Below are positions 45,627-57,305 of a stretch of DNA of 64,000 nucleotides, in pieces. The notes beneath the pieces were generated by a model that was not told the origin of the DNA, searched no databases, and saw only the letters and a list, made by a program, of their open reading frames with translations. Source of the DNA: Polyporus tsugae (taxonomy: Eukaryota > Basidiomycota > Agaricomycetes > Polyporales > Polyporaceae); the NCBI GenBank assembly GCA_024305745.1, contig JAHRBS010000007.1, positions 2,666,001 to 2,730,000 of the forward strand, given 5' to 3'. Both the position numbers and the translations under genes were made by a program. Position 1 is the stretch's first letter, and every line of letters begins with the position of its first letter.

Positions 45627-46127
45627 CCACTGTCTCGCCATCGTTGCCACTGTACTGTGTGGTCTATGTAAGTGCGGTCGACGGACGCATCACGGACATA
45701 TTTGTAGTAATTCACTTCTGATTTCGCTTGGGATACATTAAGTAGGATGTGGAATCCATCTGCTATGTACAGGGGGTGGAGATATCGATAGCTAGCTACA
45801 AAACGTTTCGGAAACACAATGTTCTCGTCACTACATGGACGCCGGAAATATACCCTTCTAATCGATACAGTCCACGTGGGTGTGTGCTACGCTATGAATA
45901 CAGGTGGAGGATGCTGGAGAAAAAGAAGAGAAAAAGAAAGATGCAAGCAATCCAGTGAGAAGACGTTCGTACGTCGGCTAGCGATGCGTGTGGGTCGTGG
46001 GTCGTGAGCATTGTCAGTGTCCGGGCACAATGTCTCATCAAATGTCAAAACGACGGCAAGCGTCCAGTGTCCGGCCCACGCCAAGGTGGGAGCAGAAGTA
46101 GAAGGGAAGTCCAAGAGGTCATCCCCA
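45627..46127. other. Convergent gap, proton channel and membrane protein
   Basis: Five hundred bases between converging genes. Nothing recognised. Confidence 0.4.
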
Positions 46128-47590
46128 TCACCGGCCAGACGACGTCTCGCTGGCCGCGCGCACCCACTGTGAGAGCCGAGCGCGCGTAATGGGCAGGTCG
46201 GGGTCCACCACGTCCTCGGGGAACATCCCGTACGACACGTGCCGCGACGCGTCGCCCACAGGGATGACCGCGTCGCGCTCCAGGTCGATGTAGAACGAGC
46301 CAGTGGGTGATTGGGAGGGTGCATATGCCCCAACGACGTGTGCCTTCTGCGGCAGCACGGGCACGGGCACGGGCGGGGGCGAGGACACCGTCGTCTGGCT
46401 CCAGACGGACTTGAGCTTGAGCGGCCGGAGCGGGCGTATGGGCGGAAGGTTGCTGAATGAGAAGCGCGGCGTCACGAAGGGCGCATCGACGCCACGGCGC
46501 GGGGAGGCGCGTTTAGCCCAGTTGGGACGCACGCTCTCCCTGTTCGGCGTGTGCGCGAGGGAGGGCGGGCGCGAGTTGGCGAACAGGAGACTTGTCCACG
46601 TAATGCGGCGGTCCGAGGGTGTGGGTAGGGGAATTGAGCCAGCGTTGCTCTTTCGCGACTGCCGCATGGCGGACGGAGGTGCGCCGGAGTAGCGAGGAGG
46701 TTCCAGCTTGGGAGAAGGGGGCAGCGCCTTGGCGTGCTGCTCGAAGATGGGTGTCGGGTGATGTAATGACATGCGCTTGATGTCAACCACCTCAGAATAG
46801 CGTGCCTTCTTGGCAGGACGTGGCGTGTACTCGAGTGAAGTGGAAGGGCCGACGAACCACGGGATGGCGCATACGGAAGACGTCCAGATGTCTGGGATGA
46901 TGATCATGTGCGTAATAGCGGTCGTGAATAACGAGAAGGAATACAGGACCACTGCGCGATAAGATCAATATGCCGTTTCTAAACACAATAGAAAAGACGA
47001 CGTACAGATCATGCAGGAGATCCATGAGAGAGCAACGACAAGTGACGAGGACGCGCATGCAATGATGCTGATGCCTTGGCAGAGGACAGGAGGACCGTTG
47101 GCCGTGACGGCAAAGCAGCTAGCCAGCTGCATGGCTGACAAGAAACCTGTCCATGCGCACTCGGAGCGCACCTGGTCGATAAACTTGATCGAGAATCGCA
47201 AGGAAGCGAGACTCCTGTGAGACATGATGCTGTCAGCTAACGAATTCATCAGGATCGTCGTATGATGTGGACTCACAGAGCCAAGAGGGTGATGAGGAGA
47301 CACGAGTTGAACACCACGAAGGTAGGGGAGCCAAGGACTGTAAGGGAATTAAGTTGAAACTCATGAACTGCAGTTGGATTTCACTCACCATAAATCTCGA
47401 GATCCTTCAGCACTGTCAGGTTCCATGCGGCAAACCCGATGGTGAGGACATTAACATAGACTAAGATACCTATGGAGACATGAGCATTGCACACCAAGGG
47501 CGAGGCACCGAGGTACATACCGAAGAGGACGAGACGTAAGACGAGGAATGGGTTCCGCATCTCGTAGGACTGGGGAATGCGTTCGAACAT
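46128..47590 (-). CDS. Four-helix membrane protein with long disordered tail
   Basis: Unassigned; layout resembles MARVEL-type four-helix proteins. ATG 47588-47590 gives MFERIPQSYEMRNPFLVLRL, helix 1 LVLFGMYLGASPLVCN, helix 2 ILVYVNVLTIGFAAWNLTVL, helix 3 with PTFVVFNSCLLITLLAL and a soluble stretch (DQVRSECAWTGFLSAMQLAS), and helix 4 ASSSLVVALSWISCMI with LYSFSLFTTAITHMIII. The loop WTSSVCAIPWFVGPSTSLEY precedes a hydrophilic tail of some 200 residues rich in Pro, Ser and Arg, ending RAASETSSGR. Introns separate nearly every helix. The topology and the W...PW loop recall the gene at 53146-54619. Confidence 0.7.
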
Positions 47591-48370
47591 TATGGCCGAT
47601 GGTGATAGCAGCAAGAGAGTAGACTAGAGTTTGTCGTAGGGACAGCACGAGCAAGGAGCGCGTCGAATGGGTCGTAGGGTGGATGCGTCTGGGCCTTACG
47701 GCGAACGGGGCACACAGACGAATGAATCGAAAGAATGTCAAGGCTTGGGTGCAGGAAACGGCAGTGTAGCGTGTAGCGGAGTGCGGCGGGGCCAGGAGCG
47801 ACAAACGGCGAGTCGGGCAAGGCCTTTAAAGGTGTTGGGTAACCTGAAATATGGCCAGGGCCAAAGAAATGGGGGAGTAAAGCGGATCTGGCAAAGTAGT
47901 CTGACGCAGTCTTGAGACCGCCGGGGCCACAAAGGAGAGGAGCGGATGCATGCTGGCTTTTTAATGAGGTGGAATGCCCGAAGACGTAACACGCGCAGGA
48001 CAATGGCTCACCCGAGAACAATAGCTGCCTCCCAAAGCGGGTGCGCAAAATGAAGCGCGCGTCTTCATTCCTTGTACTTCGGGAAGCGGCCGGTTAAGTC
48101 GGCGGCGATCATGGGTCAAGACGGATTAAAAACATCCTTCAGATGAGCATGTGTGAGTCTCCGCAAGCGCTGTGACCGTTGACGTGGAGAAACAAGGGAC
48201 AATTCGACGGGGAGGAGGAGGGACATGACGGTGCTTGGCCCGGGGGAAATTAAACCATGTGAAGCGCCCTCGGCATCGCCGGACCTTGTCCACGCGCGCC
48301 CCCACAACCCGCGAGTTGAGGAATATGCAAAATCCGGGTCATCACCCTCTTCTCCTCTATAACTTCCAAT
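47591..48370. other. Upstream region of membrane protein and U6 gene
   Basis: Frames at 47590-48048 on both strands have no domain and overlap. A TATAA lies at 48358-48362, close to the U6 gene. No other gene is recognised. Confidence 0.4.
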
Positions 48371-48394
48371 GTCCCCTTCGGGGTGACATACGAA

Positions 48395-48425
<31 letters not shown>

Positions 48426-48490
48426 GGCCCCTGCACAAGGATGACACGCTTTCCCGGAGTGGTAGACCTACGGGTCTCAATATTTATTTT
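48371..48490 (+). ncRNA. U6: U6 spliceosomal snRNA
   Basis: Catalytic-core snRNA of the spliceosome, transcribed by RNA polymerase III. The 5' stem-loop is GTCCCCTTCGGGGTGAC, followed by AAAAATTGGAACGATACAGA, in which ATACAGA is the ACAGAGA box, then GAAGATTAGCATGGCCCC (AGC catalytic triad and U4/U2 pairing region), and CTGCACAAGGATGACACGC, the internal stem-loop. The core is uninterrupted, unlike the intron-containing U6 genes reported in some fungi. The 3' tail has a hairpin (AGACC TAC GGGTCT) and ends at ATATTTATTTT, a Pol III-type T-rich terminator. The exact 3' end is approximate. ALG3 starts only 87 bp downstream on the same strand. Confidence 0.93.
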
Positions 48491-48577
48491 GTTGGTCCCT
48501 GCGGCCTTGAATTAGCGTGATGACAAGCAAGCACGCAGACTTTCAGACTGCACCGCTGAACGTTTGCTCATGCACTC

Positions 48578-50114
48578 ATGTCGTCCCTCTCTCGACTTGC
48601 GCGTCCAGTATGGAATCTCGTCTACACCTTGCTCACCGATCCTCGCTACTTCGCCGCACTCGCAGCGCTCGTAATCCTCGGTGACGCTGTCCTCACGCAA
48701 CTCATCATACGCTTCGTACCATGTCAGCAAGTCCATCCTCCCCCAATGTGGCCGACTTGACGCGAACTCTGCAGACACGGAGATCGACTGGGAGACGTAC
48801 ATGTATCAGCTAGAGCTGTACCTCAAAGGAGAACGAGACTATGCTCTCATTACTGGGCCAACTGGACCGATAGTGTGCGTGATCTGTTGCTTGCGACCTA
48901 TGAACATGCCTATTAACCCAAGGCTACTGTCAGGTACCCCGCTGGCCATGTATACATTCACCAAATCTTGTACGCCCTGACGGACTCAGGACGGGATCTC
49001 TGGAAGGGTCAGCAGATCTACGGCGCGTTGTACCTCGTTTCCCTCGCTATGACGGCAGCCATCTACAAGCAAGCGGATGGTGTGCCAAACTGGATCTTGC
49101 TCCTCCTCCCATTCAGCAAGCGACTGCATTCCATCTATGTCCTTCGTTTGTTCAACGACTGCTGGGCAGTCGCGGGAGCGCAGGCCGCAATCTTTGCGTT
49201 CGCCCGGGGCTGGGACGCCGTTGGCATCCTTCTCCTTGGGTAAGTAATGTCCTGTTTCACTGTGAGTTGCCTGTCTCATGCAGCTTGATGCAGTTCCGCG
49301 CTGTCAGTCAAGATGTCGGTTCTGCTCTACGTCCCTGGCCTGCTTGTCGTCCTTTTCAAGCGTCGCGGCCTCGTCTCCACGCTCTTGCACCTACTTGCAC
49401 TTGGAACAACGCAAGCAATCGCCGGTTTACCTTTCCTTCTCGAGTACCCATGGTCTTACCTCAAGTGCTCGTACGAACTTGGAAGGGTGTTCCTGTTCAA
49501 GTGGACCGTGAACTGGCGTTTCCTCGGCGAAGACCTCTTCCTCAACTCGATCTGGGCCAAGGGACTCTTGGCTGCACATGTTGGCACCTTGGCGTTGTTT
49601 GGGCTATTCCGTTGGTGTCGGCGTGACGGCGGAGTGTGGACAGTTCTCGAGAGAGGTCTCAGTCAACCCTTGCGGGCTCCCGCACTGGCACCGGCAACAG
49701 CGGATTGTGAGTGTGATGTGATGCTCGGCTACTTTGGTCACTCAACCTCAGGACCTGGCAGACGTCGTTACTGTTCTCTGTACCTCAAACCTGATTGGAA
49801 TCCTGTTCGCGCGGTCCCTCCACTACCAGTTCTACTCCTGGTACGCCATGCAACTCCCATTCCTGGCATGGAGGACGAAATATCCAGTCGTCATTCGGTA
49901 TGGTCGCCTGTATATCTTTCCCGTAGCTGTGGTGTCTGATCTATCTTCCAGACTCGTACTCCTGCTTGGGATCGAGTACGCCTGGAACGTATTCCCATCG
50001 ACGGACCTCTCTTCTGGGATCCTTGTCGCTGCGAACGCTGCGTTGCTGCTGGGCATTTGGTTCGGATACCCCGAGGGCAAGGTCACTCCTCGCCTGTCTG
50101 CCAAAATCGAATAG
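48578..50114 (+). CDS. ALG3: Dol-P-Man alpha-1,3-mannosyltransferase ALG3
   Basis: ER multi-pass enzyme that adds the sixth mannose (alpha-1,3) from dolichol-phosphate mannose to Man5GlcNAc2-PP-dolichol in N-glycan precursor assembly. ATG 48578 gives [20 protein letters not shown]. Family motifs follow: [20 protein letters not shown] with the catalytic-type acidic pair, [20 protein letters not shown] with the usual GPTGPLVYPAGH pattern, [83 protein letters not shown] and [15 protein letters not shown], ending SAKIE. At least five introns; GPIV and YPAG are joined across one. The signature is complete and no damage was noticed. Confidence 0.92.
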
Positions 50115-50237
50115 ATAATCTATGGCCCATAATACACTGTACAATACACCTATATATACACATCGGAGCGGTCTACAGCGAAGCTCTATACCAAGCGTTC
50201 CAAGCTTAGGCTCTAGCCTACACCAAACGTTCCAAGC

Positions 50238-52052
50238 TTATACCCTAGCCTTCCATCGCCGCCACAGGACAAACGATGCGAAACAAGCAAGAAGAGACGT
50301 CCCAATGCCGATGCCGAACGTGGATTGCCAACACTTCACACCATCGCATGCGGCCTGGCCAGGAGCGACATGGCGCGAGGCGACAAAAGCATACAGGTAC
50401 GAGAACACGGTGGTGCCGACGAACGCGGCGTAGGAGATGTACCCGAAGTTGCGCCCGAGGTTGTTGAGGCCCCAGATCGACGACAAAATGCCAGGCCTGT
50501 CGCATCAAAAACCCGCAATGTCAGCAGCTCGTCCCATTGACATATGTATATGTATAGAGAGAATATAAGTGGGAGGCACGCACAGAATCGTGAACGTCGA
50601 GCCGTACGCGATGCCGGTGCCGACGCTCAGCGGCCACACTGACTCCTGCGTCCGCACCCCGAGCGTGAGCCACGCGAAGGTCAGCGCGAGCAGGAGCGAC
50701 GTCCCGAGCATGAACGCGACCCTGCTCGTGTGCCGCTTGCGCGAGAACACCCAGACACCGTCGAGCCGCGCGGCGACGGGCGCGAGGGCGTCGGCGAGCG
50801 GGCCGACGAGCAGGCGCGAGACGGTGTTGAAGAAGGAGAGGAGGCGGACTTGGCTGGCGACGTTGGCAGTCGTGTTTCCTCCCGCGGAGCTCGGGAGAGA
50901 GAGGACGATGGTGCCGAGGTTCGAGACGACCATCTCGGCCTAGATGGGCATGATGTCAGTAACAGTAGATTCCTGTGCAGGCAAGAGGGCATACCGCGCC
51001 GACGACCAACACCATCCAGAAGGACAGAACCCAGAAGTAACGGTCTTGGAAGAGTTGGAGAGTGCCGCCTTCGTGAGGCTCCTCTACAGGCACGATGTGG
51101 ACGGTGGCGGGATCTCTAGGGGCGTCGTCGGAACCACCCGCGTCAATATCATCTCCTTGAAGAAGAGGTTCCTGCTCGGGTACGCGAGTTGCGGACTCCG
51201 AGTCCAAACTGGCAAGTTTTGCCTGCTCGCCTGCGCTGTAGATATTCTGGTTCGCGCGGAAGATCGCGGCGGTGACGAAATGGATTGAGCCTGTCACCAC
51301 AGCCAGCCACGTGAAGAAGCTGGGGATATCGAGAGTGTGGCCAGGTACCGTGAAGAGTTTGGACGCCACCAGAGACAAGAACAATGGCGAGAGTCCGAAA
51401 ATGGACATGCTCGTCCCGGAGGCGATCCCGATGTACTGCGGGAATGACTTGGTCGCCGCGAAGACGAGCGAGAAGTACCTGTAGTGCCAACGTTTAGCTC
51501 GGTCAGAACATCGCTGTGAGGTGGATAGACGCACGAGCAGGCGGTTGCGAGACCGATCATTACGAAGTACAGAACGAGCCTGTGGAACAAGCCATCGGAC
51601 GCAAACGCCGCATCTGCCGGTGCTTGGGCTACGTCTCGAGCGAATAGGCCGAACCCGAGCGAGTACAGGATGGCTGCGGCGAACGAGCACGACCATGCGC
51701 CATAACGGTCAATTGCTGTTCCTACGATTGCTGCGCAAGGATACTGCCCAGCCATTCCCCTGCGCAATGCTGTTAGGTCGTCAAATCTAGTGTCGAGAAA
51801 ACGGTCTGGCTCACGCCAATGCGATCGTCGTCAGCTGGGGCTGGGTGAGCTTGAGACGCTCCACGAGGGCGGGTGCGATGAGCGGGAAACTGTAAACGCC
51901 TCCGCCGCATATCCTGATCGTGGAAAAGGATGATTAGTTGAGTACAGAAAAAAGCGGCCTCAAGTATGATATACGAACGCGTTTGCAGCAACTGCACAAC
52001 ATGTCAGGATAGACCGTATGTTGTTCCCACAGCGGCCTGCAGCGACGCGCAT
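50238..52052 (-). CDS. MCH1-like: MFS transporter, MCH1-like
   Basis: Major-facilitator transporter resembling yeast Mch1, a vacuolar monocarboxylate-permease homologue whose substrate is unknown. The likely start is ATG 52050-52052 (MRVAAGRCGNNIRSILTC). After an intron come CGGGVYSFPLIAPALVERLK, GMAGQYPCAAIVGTAIDRYG, FSLVFAATKSFPQYIGIASG and SMSIFGLSPLFLSLVASKLF. A central cytosolic loop (EQEPLLQGDDIDAGGSDD) splits the two halves; the second half has FWVLSFWMVLVVGA, VSNLGTIVLSLPSS, FNTVSRLLVGPLADALAP, SVGTGIAYGSTFTIL, IWGLNNLGRNFGYISYAAFV and a basic end (LWRRWKARV). The LLVGPLADAL and YG-rich motifs are typical of this branch. Convergent with ALG3, 123 bp apart. Confidence 0.85.
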
Positions 52053-53145
52053 CTCCGCACACGGTGCGAGTCACTAAGGTCGAATCAAAGGGAGATCGCA
52101 GGTTCAGAAGCAAGTGGTTGGCAATGTCACGATACGTGTGGACTACCTATCCACTGCACTGAAGCTCGTGGCGGGGAGGGACAGAGGAGGTCGAGAACGA
52201 ACCTGTTCCGCCACCGCTACCGCAGCAACCGGGTGTCCGGCTTTCTGGCTGATCACCGGTTTGCGGTCAGAGCCATGGATGTCCGAGGCTATCCTCCTCT
52301 GTCGCCTTCTGTCCCTCACCCCCATTAATGCTTTGACCATCCTGGCCTTGGGTACTTACTTGAGTACCTACTTATTTCACACACCCTTTCACGACACTCC
52401 TTGACCGTTGTTTCGGTCGGACGTGGGCGTGGCGCCGCCTCCATCACCGGGCGGAGATGGGCGGTGGAGATCGAATTCGTCTGCTCGCGCTGGGCCGCGC
52501 TCCGAATACCATCAGACCGGGGAGGGGAGGCTATGATGAACTGCGTCACAGTTGTGGAACGCGCTGGCGGAACATACTTCAAGTTCAACAACAAAACGCG
52601 ACCACATCCTGACGAGCCAAGAACTGGCACTGCATCGGGACTCAGAGAAGGCGACAATTAATTAATGTCGATCAGTCAGAAGCGGAGGCCGAGGACACGT
52701 TTCGCTTCCGATGTCCCAGGTACATAAGTACGTTGCATGCGGAAATCCGACGCTAGGCTCGGAAGATGGAGAGGTCGAGGAGCTTAGCAGGGATGTGACC
52801 ATAACAACGGGATGATCACGCCGCGTTGGGGGCTGTTTGTTTTGAGGGGGTTCCGCGCGCGCAAGGCTTTGGTAAGCGATGGCGATGGCGGTGCGCTGCG
52901 CGGGAGGTGAAGTTATATTGAATAAGTAAGTTAGGGCCTGTTTGCCCTCGAGCTTTGTGCTTCCCACCTTCCTTCCTTCCTTTGTTCTCTTTCTTTCTCG
53001 CTCTCCCAGGCCACTTGCTTGACGCATTGTCGGACAGGATTCCGGACACGGAGCTGGTACTTAACTCCAGTGTTGGCCTATAACCCAAGCACCGTCGACC
53101 GGTCCCATCCCTCCCTTACACTCTGCGCTCTTGCTCTTGCACGCC
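52053..53145. other. Divergent intergenic region
   Basis: About 1.1 kb between the divergent starts of the MFS transporter and the next membrane protein. Frames at 52325-53088 lack domains; CT-rich stretches (52960-53010) look like leader sequence. Confidence 0.4.
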
Positions 53146-54619
53146 ATGGCGAACTTCTCTCTTTCTTTCTACAGGTACTCTTGTTTCGGTAAGTCCAAGC
53201 GAGAATTTCAGCCCCGAGGCTTACAGTGCTTACCGATAATCGCTTATCTAGCTCTTTTCGCTCTCTGCAATGCTGTTTTATGTGTCTTTGGGGCGTGGAA
53301 TTTGACATTAGCGCAAGGACTTGGGCGGATGCGTGCGTGTCAAAATTCCCCATCGTTACACTTGTCCTGACACCCTGATGTTTTGTAGCCGTCGTTGATG
53401 CATACCTCATCGCGATCGGCGCAGCCGGCATCCTCTGGATGTTCCCAGTGATGTTCCTTGACCAGCTACTTCACAACGCCCTTATCAGTCGGGTATGGCT
53501 TGAGAGTGCGTGGGTCTGTCTCGTCTGGATCCTGAATCTCGGTATGTCTGCCTTGGTCACCCCCACCGGTTTTATTCTAACCCCTTCCCAGCTGGTGCCG
53601 CGGCTGTGACCGCCGTGTTGCCAGGCATGATGTGCACTCTTCCAGGTGAGTTAATCTTGATTTGAGATATGGGTTCATTCTGAACGCTCTCCATAGCCAA
53701 ACTTGTCCCTGGTTCTTGCGGAACGACGAATGTGCTTCTCGCTTTTTCGTGGATAGGGACTCTTAATTGTGAGTATCTCGCAATTTAGAGCGATGTTCCG
53801 GCTTCTGAGGTCTGTCTAGTGCTGGCTTACTTCTGCATCTTGATGGTCTCCGCAATAATCCACATGAGGGACGACCCCACGGTCTGGGGCGCCCACACGA
53901 GAACATATCCGTGGTACAAGCTGCATGAACAACTCAACAGCGCTCATCCCTCCCCCTCACGCACAATGTGGTCAAAGCCCCCTCTTCCCTCGGCTGCGCC
54001 CTCGATCCGCCTTCCCTCGGATTTCTCAGAACGGATGGTCGGGCACGGTGGGCTCAAGAGTTCGGCTGTGCGGAGTTCCACGATGAAGAGCTCTGCGCTC
54101 TCGTTCGACAGCGAAAAGCTCTCCGCCCTACCCACCGGGCTCCGGCTCTCAAAGACGCCGCTCACAGGCAACAAGTCGGCCAAGATCCTCCAGAACGCAT
54201 GGGTCTCCGCAAAGGTCATGCCCGCGTCCCCACACTCCGCCGGGTCCGAGTACTCGATGTCGGGGTCAGGTTCCGGCCAGTCAGGCGCTTCCTCCGATCG
54301 CTCCGACCTAACGTCGACGCCGACGGGCATCCCCCCGTCGGCGGCGTACGTGCCGTTCTCATCGACGATCAAGCCGTCGCCCATGCCGCTGCGCTCGAGC
54401 TCATTAGATGCATCGTTCAACCAGCCCCCTCCCATGAGCGCGCTCCTGACACCCTCACGGAAAGGCCACGTCCGTTCCTTCACCGTGCCGTCGCCACGTC
54501 CACCAGCGGCGCCCGCGGGGCCTCGGGGGCACGGGCAGCACAAGTCGAAGCGGAAGTCAACCCGACCGCCGCCGCTGGACATGACGCGGCTTCATTCCAC
54601 GTATGGGTTTTTACGGTGA
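53146..54619 (+). CDS. Second four-helix membrane protein with disordered tail
   Basis: Unassigned. ATG 53146 begins MANFSLSFYRYSCF, and an intron leads to helix 1 ALFALCNAVLCVFGAWNLTL, helix 2 AYLIAIGAAGILWMFPVMFL, a soluble turn (DQLLHNALISRVWLESAWVC), helix 3 around AGAAAVTAVLPGMMC, helix 4 TNVLLAFSWIGTLNVLAYFC and SAIIHM, then WGAHTRTYPWYKLHEQLNSA. The last 220 or so residues are hydrophilic, Ser/Pro-rich and basic near the end (GQHKSKRKSTRPPP), with many possible phosphorylation sites. Like the gene at 46128-47590, introns fall between helices and a Trp...Pro-Trp loop closes the membrane part. The likeness is in layout, not in close sequence. It may be a MARVEL-type protein of membrane microdomains. 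Confidence 0.7.
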
Positions 54620-55676
54620 GGAGACACGCCAGGTGTCCGCGAGCGGACCTGGCGCCTTCATAGCAGAGACCGAACCTTTCTGCTCTGGTAGACAGCGTCG
54701 CCGCGCGACATTGCTGTCTTCTGTGTACAAGCAGCGGTTCTTGATGTATCAGTAGTAGTTAACTGTAGTATCGCTGTGTTGTGTACGAGCTGTAGTGCTA
54801 TCCTCACTGTGCGAATCCCATTTTGCATTTTTGCTCGACTGTCCCTCCGACTCCCGAGTTGCCAGTGTGACACCCACTAAGTGTGGAGAGCTCAGATCTT
54901 AAGGGGAGTCTCATTCGGGCCGCGGTGGAACATTGTAAGTACGCCGTGCGAGAACAGTTGCCGCATACTGTAACCTGTCCATAAGCGCCATGTGCGCTTA
55001 TTGGTTTGTTGCTTCATCCCGTCATGAACGTAGCTCCCTAAGTATTGCTTGAACTCGCATGTGCATGTTGTATGTATATCGTCTTCATCATTGGATTTGC
55101 AGTGGTTCACGTAATCATGTTTCGCAGAAGGTCTCTCACCGACATAGTAGCGGGCTAGTAGTGCACGTGGATGCTAGATCTCAGCATGTTGTAGCCTCCA
55201 CCCTACTGTCGCCGCAGACTACCATGGCACATCAAACGGAATAGTCTTCGGCGACATTGCGATACACTGTACTACACAAGCACATCGTATCCGCGTCGTG
55301 TCGGCTGTGAAGCTCTTCCGCTTCTACAAAGGTAAGTCCTGGGAGTTGCTTATCATACAGTACTTGGAACTCTCGGTCCGAGTTTGTAACTCACGTACTC
55401 AACCTTAGTCTAACCCACATCCCGTGGGAGCCAGGAAGGTATGCCAAGCCTAGCAAGGCTTTATTTATCATACCGAACGCTGTGGATTGCCCATGTCGGT
55501 GCGTTAGTGACACGGTTCATCACATTGATTACTGATACTGCGGGCAGTAGATCCCTGCGCAGGCGTGCAGATTGTCCGGCGGAACTGGTAGTATGTTCAG
55601 ACGCGCGGAGGAGCGGTCGGACATATTAACCTCTTGTTGTCCGCAATGACTTTAGTCTGAGACCCCCTAAACTGCT
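54620..55676. other. Intergenic upstream of the divergent DUF6533 copy
   Basis: Short frames only. AT-richer than its surroundings. No gene recognised. Confidence 0.4.
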
Positions 55677-57137
55677 ATGGAGGTTGCAAGCGACGACTCG
55701 CCCTGGTCGGCAAGCACACAGCGCAGGTCAATAGCTCTCTTTGCTTTGCTTGATTGGTTTACTCACCGGCTTTTGCAGTCTATATTCAGTTGTATCTGCA
55801 GTAGGTATGTATGCTCTTTCCCTGTTGTTTTCACGGCTGTGCTCATATTATGGACACGCTAATCATCGCCACAGCACTCATCGTATTTGAGTACCTCACT
55901 ACGCTCGATCGCGAAGTCGACTTTGTACGGGGTCGCAAGTTGTCGTGGGCGAAATGCATTTTCCTTCTGAACAGATATGGAAGCATTTTAAACTGTTTGG
56001 CCATCACGGTCATATCTTTGCCAACGACAGACCCTTTGGTGAGTACTGAAATCGCTAGCCCGTTATCATAATTTGAGAGTATCGATCTGGCTATACAGAG
56101 GTGACTCAACTCCTGATGAAACCGATGCTCAAGCTAACCCTCAAGCAGATGCACGATTGTCACTCGACTGGTACAAGCATGTAATACTGTGCTGCTTGTT
56201 GTCTGGGTCGGTAAGAATATCAAGTAGTGAGATATACCTTATCACATCTCACTATCATTTCGAACAGCATTCTTGGGCCTGCGTACTCACGCAATCAGTC
56301 CGACCAACTGGAAGACCACTGCATCCGTTTTGTTCACTGGACTCGCGTCTGTCGCTGTGGAAATGGTATATATCTGCTTTTGACCTGCCGAGGCAAGCTA
56401 ACCTCGACACAGGTCGTCCTCCCTCAAACATCGATATCGCTCACAGATGATTCAAGATGCCAACAGAGCGCCCCCGGTGTGTCAGAAGCGACAGCAAACA
56501 TGTGTGTCCTCCCCGTCGTTCCTTCGGCCCCCGAACGCTGATTTGACCTCGTCAGATGTAAGTGCTTGCACGTCAGGTAACCTCACAGGTAACTGCTAAC
56601 GGCGGGGTACCAGTGTCAACTGTAGGACGAGTGTGCGCTCTCCTCTCAAACACCGTTGTACTGGTCGTAACATGGATCGGGACACGGGGCACCATCCAGA
56701 CCGGAAAGCAGGTCGGACTCAGCACTGTCTTCGCGTCCTTTCTTTTCTGGAACGGAGTTCGAACCTTCGCGTGCGTTTGTGTTCGCATTTGCATTTGCGT
56801 TCGCGCTCTTGTCGGGTCCGCGCTTTACTTATCGAAAGCGGTTTCCTTGCAGGTCCTTGATAGTCATCAACGTCGCACAGATTGTGCTGTCGTTCTTCCG
56901 TTTCAGCGGCGCCATGTCCCTAGATCTGCCCAGAGTGTGAGTGGTCCGCCCTCGCCAAGAACTGCCTTCGTGTTGACTGTCCTGGATTGTAGACTGATAT
57001 CCATCTGCATCTCCCGCTTCTTCTTGAGCTTACACAGGCTCAGCACGCACAACTCTGATCAGAGCCTCAGTGTGCCATCGTTCTCATCCAGCCACGTGTC
57101 GTTTGCACAAGACCAATCAATTCGCCTTACCGAGTGA
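55677..57137 (+). CDS. Divergent DUF6533-like membrane protein, copy 7
   Basis: ATG 55677 (MEVASDDSPWSASTQRRS). The signature exon is altered but recognisable: ALIVFEYLTTLDREVDFV and FLLNRYGSILNCLAITVI. Downstream exons encode VCALLSNTVVLVVTWIGTRG, TIQTGKQVGLSTVFASFLFW and VINVAQIVLSFFRFSGAMSL, matching a second DUF6533 subfamily in which the RTYALY segment is replaced by a longer loop and a conserved VTWI helix. The end is near 57137 after a Ser-rich tail. A possible 2-nt exon (AG at 56099-56100) lies in the same relative position as in the other copies. The region between about 56150 and 56560 is hard to splice and may hold damage, so intactness is uncertain. Confidence 0.55.
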
Positions 57138-57305
57138 AAGTGACACCATGGACCCCCCCCCTTCCTTTCGCTTAGGCTCCTTCGAGGGGGTGGGAACTTT
57201 CGCCTGCCATACTTCATGAAGCCACTACGTTTCGTGTATAAGGTATCGACTCTGCATAATAAATAGCCACGGTGTTGTACACGATCCTCCTTCCACTCAT
57301 CCATC

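Noticed and set aside
56101..56580. Possible RTYALY exon in DUF6533 copy 7
   Set aside because: No such motif could be read in any frame; copy 7 belongs to another branch of the family or is damaged there.
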